From NCBI GenBank assembly GCA_013360295.1, contig JABWCL010000003.1, positions 105,041 through 169,040 on the forward strand: 64,000 nt of DNA, read 5' to 3'. Shown here piece after piece: positions 35,728 to 44,921 of the stretch (position 1 is the stretch's first letter; every line of letters starts with the position of its first letter). A model generated the notes under the pieces. The model did no database searches. It was not told where the DNA came from and saw only the letters and a program-made list of their open reading frames with translations. Source of the DNA: Ignavibacteriaceae bacterium. Lineage in GTDB: Bacteria; Bacteroidota; Ignavibacteria; Ignavibacteriales; Ignavibacteriaceae. Both the position numbers and the translations under genes were made by a program.

Positions 35728-36920
35728 TAATTAAACACCGAGTAAATAATATTTAACCTTGGTCTTTTATCCGCGGGTGCGTTCAGACCATATAAAACAA
35801 ACTTTTCAAAACCTTCGATCTGGCTGGAAGGGATGATCGCGATTCCTTCATTGATTTTCTGTGCATGCCAAACCGCTACAAACCTCGTGAGGTCTGCCTT
35901 ATAAACATTACCCGTTTTAGTCATGGAAGCATAGCTTCCCCGTATGTAAGTATTTTTCGCTGAATCTGAAACGGAACTAATAACCAGGTTGAGGTTGGAG
36001 TTATTAGTGAGAACGGATTGTGTACTATCAAGGGTGAGATACAATTCTGCTTTATTAATTACGGCGCCTTTTGGAAGTTCATTAACATCAAAAAACAAAG
36101 ATGAGGTATATGCTACACCGCTTTGCAGTGTAAGAATCGCGGGGTCTGTACTGATATCCGGGCCTGTTGCCATATGAACATCGTAAATTGCTTCAAATAC
36201 AAGAGTATCATTTACCCCACCCGTTTTGAAGTAAACAACTTCAATAACCGGTGCAACGGTCTCATAGGAGACTCCGGAGAATCCGACAACCTTATTTATA
36301 CCCCGAACAGGCTCCAGAAGCATTCCGTGATTAATAAGGTCGCTGGTATCGGTCATATCATAGTCCATCCACTTATATACTGTTGATGGGTCTAAGCTGA
36401 AGGTCACCAGGGTATCACTGGTATTTCGGGAGGAGATTATATCAGCTTTGTTATAACTTAAGTGTTCAAGGCTGTCAGCAGAAAAACTGAACGGGTCCCA
36501 GAACTCATTCACCACGTGTGCCTGCATATCAAAAGAGGAAAGTGTATCACCAATCTGGTACTCGCGGGTGAGCTTCATAGTCGCTGAGACAACGGTAATA
36601 CTGTCATTCTTCATCGCGCTCACAATTCCAGAATTGTACATTTCGAATTTAAGTAAGGTATATACTGCCAGATCACCGTATCTCCCCACAAGGAATCTCG
36701 ATGAATTGCCTAATGAAAGGACCTCCTTAAAAGTCGTCTGGCTTGCCGGAAGAGTATCCGCGACGGAGTCCAGTACCAGCAGGGCAGAATTTTCTTTACT
36801 GATAAGCCCGCTGCCGACTGAGGTAATTTCATCACTGCAGCCGCTAAAAACCATTATCATAAACAATATCAACGGGATTACAGTGATCCCGGTATTAACT
36901 GTTTTTCTCAATATCATCAT
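35727..36920 (-). CDS. Lipoprotein, DUF4270/DNRLRE-like
   Basis: 397 residues with a lipobox VFSGC (C28) and a hydrophobic leader. The sequence is beta-rich. It has the repeated pattern of a value plus a class of measured strands (SRFLVGRYGDLAVYTLLKFEM early, PRLNIIYSVFN at the end) as in Bacteroidota DUF4270 and DNRLRE-type surface proteins; a match by eye only. The first 26 bases overlap the 3' end of the phosphatase gene. It pairs with the barrel protein downstream. Function unknown. Confidence 0.7.
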   Translation of the reverse strand: MMILRKTVNTGITVIPLILFMIMVFSGCSDEITSVGSGLISKENSALLVLDSVADTLPASQTTFKEVLSLGNSSRFLVGRYGDLAVYTLLKFEMYNSGIVSAMKNDSITVVSATMKLTREYQIGDTLSSFDMQAHVVNEFWDPFSFSADSLEHLSYNKADIISSRNTSDTLVTFSLDPSTVYKWMDYDMTDTSDLINHGMLLEPVRGINKVVGFSGVSYETVAPVIEVVYFKTGGVNDTLVFEAIYDVHMATGPDISTDPAILTLQSGVAYTSSLFFDVNELPKGAVINKAELYLTLDSTQSVLTNNSNLNLVISSVSDSAKNTYIRGSYASMTKTGNVYKADLTRFVAVWHAQKINEGIAIIPSSQIEGFEKFVLYGLNAPADKRPRLNIIYSVFN

Positions 36921-37467
36921 AAATTAAGTCACACGCCTCAACAATATTTAAAGCTACAAAGTTTGGTAAATTATTTGCTTTTTGCAATGTAGAAAAATGA
37001 ACATTCCCCTCCCCGGTCAGAACGAGCATAGTTTTACAACCGGCATTTCTGCCGCATTCAATATCAATATCTTTATCACCGATAAAATAGGACTTGGAAA
37101 GATCTATATTATATTCCTCAGCAGCAGAAAAAACCATTTGCGGCGAAGGTTTACGACAGTCTGTATCGTTTGCGCTGCTGAATTCTGGGTGGTGAGGGCA
37201 GACGTAGAACTTATCTATCGCAACGCCGTCTCTCAGAAGTTCTGAATTAAGCCTCTCATTTATCTTCGTCACATCCTCAAGCGACATATATCCCCTTGCC
37301 ACGCCGGACTGGTTGGAAATCACAATAAGTTTGTAATTAAATTTATCCTTGATCCGGGCCAGGGCTTTCCCGGCGCCTTCATAAACTATAAGCCCGTCAG
37401 GGTCTTTTAAATACCCTGTATCCTCATTTAGAGTTCCGTCCCTGTCCAGAAATAGAGCATAGTTCAT
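36895..37467 (-). CDS. gmhB: D,D-heptose 1,7-bisphosphate phosphatase-like HAD protein
   Basis: 190 residues, HAD-superfamily GmhB/HisB-N type. DRDGTLN (8-14) supplies nucleophile D8 and acid/base D10; SNQSG (51-55), RKP (105-107) and GDKDIDI follow. The zinc loop C90-P-H92...C104 keeps three ligands, but the usual first Cys of the CDC pair is T102. GmhB removes the 7-phosphate of ADP-heptose precursors for lipopolysaccharide; with one ligand lost the specificity may differ. It begins one base after glgA. Confidence 0.87.
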   Translation of the reverse strand: MNYALFLDRDGTLNEDTGYLKDPDGLIVYEGAGKALARIKDKFNYKLIVISNQSGVARGYMSLEDVTKINERLNSELLRDGVAIDKFYVCPHHPEFSSANDTDCRKPSPQMVFSAAEEYNIDLSKSYFIGDKDIDIECGRNAGCKTMLVLTGEGNVHFSTLQKANNLPNFVALNIVEACDLIYDDIEKNS

Positions 37468-37468
37468 T

Positions 37469-38959
37469 TTAATGGTTTAGAACGGTCTTATATACCTCAA
37501 TATATTTTTTGGCGGAGGCATACCAGCTGAAATCAGTCTTCATTCCGTTCTTTACGATTTTTTGCCAAAGTTTTTTGTTTTTGGTGAAAATGTTAATGGC
37601 CCTGTCAATTTCTTTCAGCATTGCGTCGCAATCATATTGCTTGAACATAAACCCGTTTCCGGTCTCATCCTTTTCAGAGAAACGCTGCACTGTATCAGCA
37701 AGCCCTCCGGTTTCACGCACGATCGGCACGGTTCCGTAAACAAGTGAGTACATCTGGTTCAATCCGCAGGGCTCATACTTGGAAGGCATCAGGAACATAT
37801 CAGAACCTGCCTCAATAATATGCGCCAATTCATCGTTAAAGCCAAGATAGCAAGCAAATTTATCCGGATGTTTGAAAGCAAATTTTTCGAAAAACTGGTG
37901 AAATTTCTTTTCGCCGGTACCGAGGAGTACAATCTGTACCTGCTTTTTCAGCAAAGCCGGTAAGCCTTCGATTAGGAGGTCAATTCCTTTACTTTCGTAC
38001 AACCTGGAGATAATCCCTATAACCGGCGTGTCAGGATTGAACTTCATACCAAATCGTTCGACAAGCACCTTTTTATTATTCATTTTATCCTGCAAAGTCT
38101 TCGCGCTGTACTTCTCCGGAATAAATGTATCTTTCTCGGGATTCCAGACAGAATAATCAATTCCGTTAACGACTCCGAAGAGGAAATTTTTCCGTTTTTC
38201 GAGTACTTTATGTAAACCGCCAGATAAATCCTTATCATGAACTATCTCTTTTGCGTATCCGGGGCTGACTGTATTCAGGTAGTCGGCATGCTGAAGACCC
38301 GCTTTCATAAAGTTGAATTTTCCGTTGTGGAGCACACCCTGTTCGGATTTCAATTTAGAAGGAAGCCCTGATTTCTCAAACGAGTCGGCAGGGAACTCTC
38401 CCTGATAAAGTAAATTGTGAATCGTAAATAATACTTTGAAAGACTGGAACTGTGGCTCGTTTGCGTAAAGAGTTTTCAGATAAGCAGGGATTAAACCGCA
38501 CTGCCAGTCATTACAATGGATGATATCAGGGATCCAGCCTAGTTTAAGCATCAGTTCAAAGACTGCCCTGCTGAGGAGTATAAATCTCTCATCGTTATCA
38601 TCATAATCTTTACCGGTCATGGGATGAGTATAAAGGCTTTTCCTGCTGCCAAAATATTCCTGGTTATCCAGGAAGTAGATCTGCACCCTTACTTTGGGTG
38701 AAGGCAAAAACGATGATTTTACCGAGAACTGAACATCTTTGTCACCGATTTTAATATTTATATCTTTGAGTCTGACAACATCGTGAATCTTAAATCTGCG
38801 GCTGTCTATTGCACCGTATTTGGGGACTACGATTCTTACTTCGTGCTCTAATTCAGTGAGTACCTGGGGAAGGGCAGCGGAAACATCAGCTAAACCTCCG
38901 GTTTTTACGAATGGAAATAATTCCGACGTAACAAACAATATTTTCAATTTCTTCGACAC
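37469..38959 (-). CDS. glgA: Glycogen (starch) synthase
   Basis: 496 residues, GT5 family. KTGGLADVSAALPQVL near the N terminus binds ADP-glucose; KVLFTIHNLLYQGEF, FMKAGLQHADYLNTVSPGYA and the late MPSKYEPCGLNQMYSLVYGTVPIVRETGGLADTV are diagnostic. It makes alpha-1,4-glucan. The start is GTG, with MSKKLKILFVTSE as expected for the family and AAAAGG about 12 bases upstream. No other glg gene is adjacent. It heads the run of seven minus-strand genes. Confidence 0.96.
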   Translation of the reverse strand: MSKKLKILFVTSELFPFVKTGGLADVSAALPQVLTELEHEVRIVVPKYGAIDSRRFKIHDVVRLKDINIKIGDKDVQFSVKSSFLPSPKVRVQIYFLDNQEYFGSRKSLYTHPMTGKDYDDNDERFILLSRAVFELMLKLGWIPDIIHCNDWQCGLIPAYLKTLYANEPQFQSFKVLFTIHNLLYQGEFPADSFEKSGLPSKLKSEQGVLHNGKFNFMKAGLQHADYLNTVSPGYAKEIVHDKDLSGGLHKVLEKRKNFLFGVVNGIDYSVWNPEKDTFIPEKYSAKTLQDKMNNKKVLVERFGMKFNPDTPVIGIISRLYESKGIDLLIEGLPALLKKQVQIVLLGTGEKKFHQFFEKFAFKHPDKFACYLGFNDELAHIIEAGSDMFLMPSKYEPCGLNQMYSLVYGTVPIVRETGGLADTVQRFSEKDETGNGFMFKQYDCDAMLKEIDRAINIFTKNKKLWQKIVKNGMKTDFSWYASAKKYIEVYKTVLNH

Positions 38960-39267
38960 AGGAATTCAAACCTTTTAAATTATTAACTTACAAAATTACG
39001 CAATTTTATCTGGTTTTCCTATATTTTAAGTTAATGTTTTTCAAATCCACCTGTCTGCCCGCCCGTGTATTTGTCAACCTCGCTTCCGGGAACAACGAAC
39101 TTAGCCGGCGAAATTACTGCTTCACTCCCTGCACTTCATTCCGGTTTAGCTGCTCTGATTCTGGAAAATGCGAAGATAAAATTGGATGGAAATAGTTGGT
39201 CAAAAATCTTAAGTTATATAGATTGTAATGAAAAGTTTTCTAATTAATTACCGGACTCGACTTTCTG
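38960..39267. other. 308-bp divergent intergenic region
   Basis: This separates divergent glgA and the lipoprotein gene. A 60-codon frame at 39065-39247 has no recognised motif and no good ribosome site, so I do not call it. Promoters for both directions must lie here but no clear consensus is visible. Confidence 0.6.
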
Positions 39268-39810
39268 ATGAAAAAAGTAATCTCTTCAATGATACTAATT
39301 GTACTGACTTTTGTTTTAGCGGCCTGCTCTGCGGTTCCGGTCGACACCAGATATTCACAGCAGGAACAGCAGGACACGATACAACAGGTTAAGGCAGAAA
39401 TCAAAAAGGACTCAGTTGTCCATATCCCCTTTAGTTTCGATTTTACTCAGTATCGTTCTTTTCCGGTGGTGAAAGATGCCCCCATTTCTACCCGGCGCAA
39501 AAACCCTGACTATTGGTACTCATTGGACGACGACTCGGCAAAAAAAACGAATACTCCTTTAAAAGTTCAGGGCTTCCGGATTTTGGTGCATACAACAGAC
39601 GACTACCCCGAAGCGGACAGTGTCAGGACAGCGTTATATCTCAAAACGAATAAAAAGTCTATATATCTGGATTTTGAATCACCTTTCTACAAAGTAAAGG
39701 TAGGAGATTACCAGTTCCAGAAACAGGCGGAAGAATTAAATTTCCAGCTGAATCAGCTTGGTTTCAGAAACTCACTTGTAATTTCAGACTCTATTTTAGT
39801 ATACAAGTAA
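39268..39810 (+). CDS. Hypothetical lipoprotein
   Basis: 180 residues with a lipobox LAAC (C20). The rest has no domain I recognise; it is mixed polar, with FRILVHTTDDYPEADSVRTALY and FYKVKVGDYQFQKQAEELNFQLNQLGF, the latter suggestive of a SPOR-like or related end fold. It is 4 bases before hutI, so likely co-transcribed with the histidine genes. Function unknown. Confidence 0.75.
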   Translation: MKKVISSMILIVLTFVLAACSAVPVDTRYSQQEQQDTIQQVKAEIKKDSVVHIPFSFDFTQYRSFPVVKDAPISTRRKNPDYWYSLDDDSAKKTNTPLKVQGFRILVHTTDDYPEADSVRTALYLKTNKKSIYLDFESPFYKVKVGDYQFQKQAEELNFQLNQLGFRNSLVISDSILVYK

Positions 39811-39814
39811 TACT

Positions 39815-41062
39815 ATGATCACCTGCATTAAAAATCCCGCACTTATCGTCACCCCTGATACACGGGGGAGGCTTTTTTTACGCGGGAAAGAAGCAAATGA
39901 GGTAATGAGCCTTACCGGACACTCAATAATATGTGAGGATGGGTGGATTGCTGATATTGTCCCGAACCAAAACCTGCGAAAAATTAAGATCAATAAAGTA
40001 ATTGACGTCAGAGATAAGGTAGTACTGCCTGGATTAGTCGAATGTCATACCCACTCAGTCTATGAAGGATCAAGGGCATCTGAGTATCTGCTTAAACTTA
40101 ACGGCGCCACTTACAATGAGATTGCCGCGGCGGGCGGCGGAATCGTAAAGACGGTAAACGCAGTACGCTCAGCATCGCCGGCGAAGTTGTTAAATTCCTT
40201 TTCAGGAAGAATCAGAAAATTTATTTCTCAGGGCGTGACAACGCTTGAGGTAAAGAGCGGTTACGGATTGGATACCCGGAGTGAAATCAAAATGCTGAGA
40301 GTTATCCGGGAGGCCGCAAAACGTTTCTCCGTCGATATAGTTCCTACTTTTCTCGGGGCACATACAATTCCCGCGGAATATAAAGGAAAAAGAGATGAGT
40401 ATATCCGGCTAATAGTCGGGGAAATGCTTCCGAAAATCAGGAAGCAAAAACTCGCGGAATTTTGTGACGGCTTTTGTGAGAGCAGCGCCTTTACGGCTAA
40501 GGAAATTGACTTAATATTTCAAAAAGCATCTGAGCTGGGTTTCAGGCTGCGACTGCATACGGAACAGTTTACGAATATCGGCGGGTTACAGACCGCGCTA
40601 AAACATCAAGCCGTCTCCGTTGATCATCTTGAGGTTCTGAATAAAAAAGATATTTCTGCCCTCTCTTCTTCAGACACAGTCTCGGTGCTGCTGCCGGCAG
40701 TCTCTTACTTCCTGAATTATGATTATGCCCCCGCCAGGAGCCTCATAGATAATAACTGTATCGTTGCCCTCGCTACTGATTACAACCCCGGCTCTTCCCC
40801 GGTGGACAATCTCGGCTTCATTTTTTCACTTGCCGCGCTGAAGCTCAAAATGACTCCGGAAGAAATAGTTTCTGCCTATACAATCAATGCGGCTGCGGCT
40901 CTCAACCGTAGTGACACAGCCGGAAGTATCGAAACAGGTAAAAACGCGGATTTCGCGGTAATGGATATCGAAAATTACACCGGTCTCCCCTATTACCTTT
41001 CTGAGAACCGGAATGTTATGACTATTAAAAAATCAAAAATTATATACCAGAAGAAGAATTAA
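39815..41062 (+). CDS. hutI: Imidazolonepropionase
   Basis: 415 residues, amidohydrolase fold. The metal site is ECHTHSVYEG (H78, H80); GGGIVKTVNAVRSAS, LRLHTEQFTNIGG, SVDHLE and ATDYNPGSSP follow in the usual order. It opens 4-imidazolone-5-propanoate to N-formimino-L-glutamate, step three of histidine degradation. ftcD begins 9 bases later. hutH and hutU are not in the window. Confidence 0.96.
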   Translation: MITCIKNPALIVTPDTRGRLFLRGKEANEVMSLTGHSIICEDGWIADIVPNQNLRKIKINKVIDVRDKVVLPGLVECHTHSVYEGSRASEYLLKLNGATYNEIAAAGGGIVKTVNAVRSASPAKLLNSFSGRIRKFISQGVTTLEVKSGYGLDTRSEIKMLRVIREAAKRFSVDIVPTFLGAHTIPAEYKGKRDEYIRLIVGEMLPKIRKQKLAEFCDGFCESSAFTAKEIDLIFQKASELGFRLRLHTEQFTNIGGLQTALKHQAVSVDHLEVLNKKDISALSSSDTVSVLLPAVSYFLNYDYAPARSLIDNNCIVALATDYNPGSSPVDNLGFIFSLAALKLKMTPEEIVSAYTINAAAALNRSDTAGSIETGKNADFAVMDIENYTGLPYYLSENRNVMTIKKSKIIYQKKN

Positions 41063-41071
41063 GGATTATTA

Positions 41072-42088
41072 ATGAAAATTGTGGAATGTGTCCCGAACTT
41101 CAGTGAAGGGAAAAATCAGGAAATATTCGATGAACTGATTTCGTCAGTAAAAAATATTAATGACGCGAAGCTGTTAAGCCTTGAGCCGGATGGCGATTAT
41201 AACCGCGTGGTAGTAACTCTTGCGGGTTCAGACAAAGGTATCGTTGATGCCGTCCTTAGTATGAGTCGAAAAGCCGCAAACCTGATTGATATGCGTACAC
41301 ACAAAGGAGAGCATCCAAGGATGGGCGCTATAGATGTGGTGCCTTTTGTTCCGGTCAGGGACATTACCATGGAAGAATGCGCCGGGCTTGCGAGGGAATA
41401 CGGGAAGGTTATTTCCGAAGAACTCTCTGTTCCTGTCTATCTCTATGAAGAAGCAGCCACAAAACCTGAAAGGAAAAATCTCGCCAACGTGAGAAAAGGC
41501 GAATATGAAGGATTACCCGAAAAACTGGCAAACCCGGAGTGGGCTCCTGACTTTGGCACTAATGAATTCAATCCCAAATTGGGCGCTATCATAACCGGTG
41601 CAAGGTTTTTCCTTGTTGCGTATAATGTAAATCTCCGCTCAATGGATGTATCGATCTCTAAAGAAATTGCTGAAATGGTCAGGGAATCAGGCAGGAATAA
41701 AAAAGATGAGAACGGGAACGTGATAAAGATAGACGGTAAACCTGTAAAAGAACCGGGTTTGCTGAAATCCGTTAAAGGAATGGGAGTGAGCCTGGAGAAA
41801 TATGGTATCACACAGGTTTCTATGAATCTTACTAATTACAATATCACGGGCATACACACGGCCTTCGAGAAAGTTAAAGAACTCGCGAATAAATTTGGTG
41901 CGGAAGTATCGGGAAGCGAACTCGTGGGACTCGTTCCGCTTGAATCTCTTATCCACGCAGGTAAATATTATGCTGCCGGTAAAAATCTTTCCGAGGAGGA
42001 TCTTATAAAGCTTGCCGTGGAAAAACTCGGGCTGGAGGATTTATACAGCATAAATTATAAAGAAAAAATTATTGACTATCTCATTTAA
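41072..42088 (+). CDS. ftcD: Glutamate formimidoyltransferase
   Basis: 338 residues, the stand-alone N-terminal half of the vertebrate fusion. ECVPNFSEG at 4-12 and RTHKGEHPRMGAIDVVPFVP are the substrate-binding signatures. It moves the formimino group of formiminoglutamate to tetrahydrofolate. It lies between hutI and the cyclodeaminase gene with gaps of 9 and 11 bases. Confidence 0.96.
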   Translation: MKIVECVPNFSEGKNQEIFDELISSVKNINDAKLLSLEPDGDYNRVVVTLAGSDKGIVDAVLSMSRKAANLIDMRTHKGEHPRMGAIDVVPFVPVRDITMEECAGLAREYGKVISEELSVPVYLYEEAATKPERKNLANVRKGEYEGLPEKLANPEWAPDFGTNEFNPKLGAIITGARFFLVAYNVNLRSMDVSISKEIAEMVRESGRNKKDENGNVIKIDGKPVKEPGLLKSVKGMGVSLEKYGITQVSMNLTNYNITGIHTAFEKVKELANKFGAEVSGSELVGLVPLESLIHAGKYYAAGKNLSEEDLIKLAVEKLGLEDLYSINYKEKIIDYLI

Positions 42089-42099
42089 GGTATATTACT

Positions 42100-42732
42100 A
42101 TGAACACTGATATGACTCTGCAAAATTATATAGAAAGCTTATCATCCGACTCCCCCACTCCGGGCGGCGGGAATGTTGCCGCCTTCTGCGGAACACTTGC
42201 ATCCTCACTCGGAGTTATGGTTTGCAATCTTACTATCGGTAAGAAAAAGTATGCTGACGTTCAGGAAAAAATTAGCCTGCTGAAAGAATCACTGCTCGAA
42301 AAGCAAAAAATGTTTATCTCCCTGGCGACTGCAGATAACGCGGCCTTCGATAAAGTGATGGCTGCAATGAAACTTCCGAAGGAAACCGATGAACAAAAAG
42401 CCATCAGGGCAAAAGCTATCGAACAGGCAACAATGGAAGCTATTGAAGTACCGGATACGGTTATCTCAGAGTGCACGGCAACCGCCCCACTCCTGATTGA
42501 AGTTGCTAAGACAGGAAACAAAAACTCGGTATCAGATGCCGGCGTAGGTTTAACATTGCTTCGTGCAGGTGCCGAAGGAGCTTATCTTAATGTGATAATA
42601 AACTGCGCCTCCTTATCCGACCGCGCCATTGCCGAAGAGATCCTTAAGAGAGCCGACGCAAAACTTAACAGCGTTAGGTTGACGGCCGATGATTCCTTTA
42701 AAATGATCTGTAATCTTATTTTTCATAACTAG
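42100..42732 (+). CDS. fchA: Formimidoyltetrahydrofolate cyclodeaminase
   Basis: 210 residues, the C-terminal half of the FTCD fusion as a separate gene. SDSPTPGGGNVAAFCGTLASSLG is the typical N terminus. It releases ammonia from 5-formimino-THF to give 5,10-methenyl-THF. It works directly after ftcD and feeds the folate pool that glyA also uses. It is followed by a DUF1343 gene 7 bases on. Confidence 0.93.
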   Translation: MNTDMTLQNYIESLSSDSPTPGGGNVAAFCGTLASSLGVMVCNLTIGKKKYADVQEKISLLKESLLEKQKMFISLATADNAAFDKVMAAMKLPKETDEQKAIRAKAIEQATMEAIEVPDTVISECTATAPLLIEVAKTGNKNSVSDAGVGLTLLRAGAEGAYLNVIINCASLSDRAIAEEILKRADAKLNSVRLTADDSFKMICNLIFHN

Positions 42733-42739
42733 TAATTAT

Positions 42740-43966
42740 ATGGCGAAATTATTTTTCTACCTGCTGCTCTTTACTTCATTTCTTGCCGCCCAGTCAGTGG
42801 TTAAGACAGGTATCGAAGTTCTGCGTGATTCATCCTTTGGTATCCTCTCAGGCAAACGCGTGGGACTGATTACGAACCCAACCGGAGTAGACAGTAAACT
42901 TAAAGCAACGATTGATATTTTATACGGGCAGCCGCAGTTCAGACTCGCAGCCCTCTACGGTCCCGAACACGGTGTGCGAGGCGATTATTCCGCCGGAGAT
43001 CTCGTAAGTACTTATACTGATTCTTCTACAGGTTTGACCGTTTTTTCATTGTATGGGAAAACGAGAAAACCAACTCCGGAAATGCTCGAAAGTATTGATG
43101 TACTGGTCTTTGATATTCAGGATATTGGCTCCCGTTCATATACTTATATAAGTACTCTCGGCCTTGCAATGGAAGCAGCAGCAGAAAAAGGCATTGAATT
43201 TGTTGTGCTCGACCGTCCCAATCCTCTGACCGGACTTAAGATCGAGGGTAATATAGCCGAAGACGGTTATCATTCTTTTGTCAGCCAGTTTAAGATTCCC
43301 TATGTGCACGGATTAACAGTAGGAGAACTTGCTATCCTTCTGAATGAAACGGGTATGCTCAAGGACGGAGTGAAATGTAAACTTACTGTAGTTCCGATGT
43401 CAGGCTGGAAACGGGAAATGACATTCAGAGATACCGGACTACCCTGGGTGATGACCTCACCCCATATTCCATATCTGGAAACGCCGTTCTTCTATGTCGC
43501 GACAGGTATTCTTGGTGAACTCGGCTATATCTCTGAAGGAGTAGGTTACACAATACCCTTCCAGGCATTAGCAGCGGAGTGGATTAACCAGGACTCTTTG
43601 GCAAATGCAATGAATGCTCTTAATTTGCCAGCAATTATCTTCCGCCCCATAATCTACAAACCTTACTACGGAAAGAACGCCGGCAAGAACCTGAAAGGCG
43701 TTCAATTACATTTTACCGATCCATTAAAATGTGAACTTATGAAAATACAGTTCCATTTTCTTGAAGTTCACAACCGCCTCTATCCTGAAAGGAACCCTTT
43801 TATCCACGCTGATTCCAGCAGGTTCTCAATGTTCGATAAGGTAACGGGCACCAGCAATATCCGTGAAATATTCAGCAAAGAAATGACAGTTAAATCAATT
43901 GAAAGTTATCTCGATAAGGATGTTGAAGCATTTAGAAAAATATCTTCAGCTTTTTATCTTTATTAG
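42740..43966 (+). CDS. DUF1343 protein, NamZ-type exo-beta-N-acetylmuramidase
   Basis: 408 residues with a signal peptide (about 1-17, ending LAAQ). GKRVGLITNPTGVD, YGPEHGVRGD, VFDIQDIGSRSYTYISTL and LDRPNPLTG are the DUF1343 signatures. The characterised member NamZ of Tannerella releases N-acetylmuramic acid from peptidoglycan ends. So a periplasmic or surface wall-recycling enzyme is likely. The CsgG-like gene overlaps its end by 47 bases. Confidence 0.88.
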   Translation: MAKLFFYLLLFTSFLAAQSVVKTGIEVLRDSSFGILSGKRVGLITNPTGVDSKLKATIDILYGQPQFRLAALYGPEHGVRGDYSAGDLVSTYTDSSTGLTVFSLYGKTRKPTPEMLESIDVLVFDIQDIGSRSYTYISTLGLAMEAAAEKGIEFVVLDRPNPLTGLKIEGNIAEDGYHSFVSQFKIPYVHGLTVGELAILLNETGMLKDGVKCKLTVVPMSGWKREMTFRDTGLPWVMTSPHIPYLETPFFYVATGILGELGYISEGVGYTIPFQALAAEWINQDSLANAMNALNLPAIIFRPIIYKPYYGKNAGKNLKGVQLHFTDPLKCELMKIQFHFLEVHNRLYPERNPFIHADSSRFSMFDKVTGTSNIREIFSKEMTVKSIESYLDKDVEAFRKISSAFYLY

Positions 43967-44921
43967 TTTTAGTTCTGCCCCTGTATTTTCACAGGTGGTT
44001 TTTTCTGATTTCAGAAACAACTCGGACTATAAAGGGAAATGGAATCTGGAGAAATCCGTACCCGTATATCTTGCAGACTACCTGAGGGATAAGTACGGCA
44101 TAATAACATACACTCCATCAACTTTTTGGTCTTTGTTTGAGGATGTGGAAGAACCAGATAAAATGTTCGAGGATTTTGAACGGCTTTCGCCATATATTAA
44201 ACAGATAAACGCCACCCACTATGTAAGTGGAAGTATTGAATTCTTTGACGTAAGCAGATATAATTTCAGTGAGCCGACAGTTGCAGGATACGAACATTAC
44301 AGTTCAATCATCCGGATATCACTTAAAATATATAACGTTGAAAAATCTATTACGGAATTCTCTGATCTCATTGAAGGGAAGATAGACAAAGGCTCTCTCG
44401 GTATTAACCTCTTCGGAAGACCGTCAGAGGATAAACTAACTTTTTACAGCCTTGATAACCTGGAGTTTGGAAGTGAGCAATTTAACGGAACCATCGTCGG
44501 ACTCGCTATGAAGGATTTGTGTGAATCACTTGTGAGAGAATACCGTTACCGGAATCAGGCCTCCTTTCGGGAACTGAGGGCAGCCGCAGCAAAGCAAAAA
44601 AATGAGGATACTCAGCTTCTAAAAGGACCTTCGAAGATACTGAGGGGAGATGTACTAATAACAGATGAACTTACAGGAGAAGTGTTTATCAACCTTGGCG
44701 GGAATGAACTGAAACAGAATGATATATTATTTGTGTATCAGCCGGATTCCCCTCTTACGGATCCTTCAACAGGAGAAATTCTAGGCAGGGCTGAAATAAA
44801 AGTCGGAGAGATTAAGGTTACAGATATACGGGGCCCGAAACTTTCTCTCTGCAAGATCATTAGAAGCGACTCGGAAATCAAAAAAGGTATGATAGTAAAA
44901 AAAATCGCCGAGAATGAGTAG
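43920..44921 (+). CDS. Exported CsgG/FlgT-like protein
   Basis: 333 residues from the ATG at 43920; a TTG at 43899 gives a longer frame that is less likely. The leader MLKHLEKYLQLFIFISFSS...FSQ is a signal peptide. The N-terminal half (WNLEKSVPVYLADYLRDKYG, YVSGSIEFFDV) resembles CsgG-type periplasmic domains, and the end (ILRGDVLITDELTGEVFINLGG...GRAEIKVGEIKVTDI) resembles the FlgT C-terminal domain. Resemblance is by eye. It overlaps the NamZ-like gene by 47 bases and the nuclease gene by 8. Confidence 0.68.
   Translation: MLKHLEKYLQLFIFISFSSAPVFSQVVFSDFRNNSDYKGKWNLEKSVPVYLADYLRDKYGIITYTPSTFWSLFEDVEEPDKMFEDFERLSPYIKQINATHYVSGSIEFFDVSRYNFSEPTVAGYEHYSSIIRISLKIYNVEKSITEFSDLIEGKIDKGSLGINLFGRPSEDKLTFYSLDNLEFGSEQFNGTIVGLAMKDLCESLVREYRYRNQASFRELRAAAAKQKNEDTQLLKGPSKILRGDVLITDELTGEVFINLGGNELKQNDILFVYQPDSPLTDPSTGEILGRAEIKVGEIKVTDIRGPKLSLCKIIRSDSEIKKGMIVKKIAENE

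Noticed and set aside
39065..39247. 60-codon frame between glgA and the lipoprotein gene
   Set aside because: No recognisable motif, no good ribosome site and no supporting context; typical chance frame.
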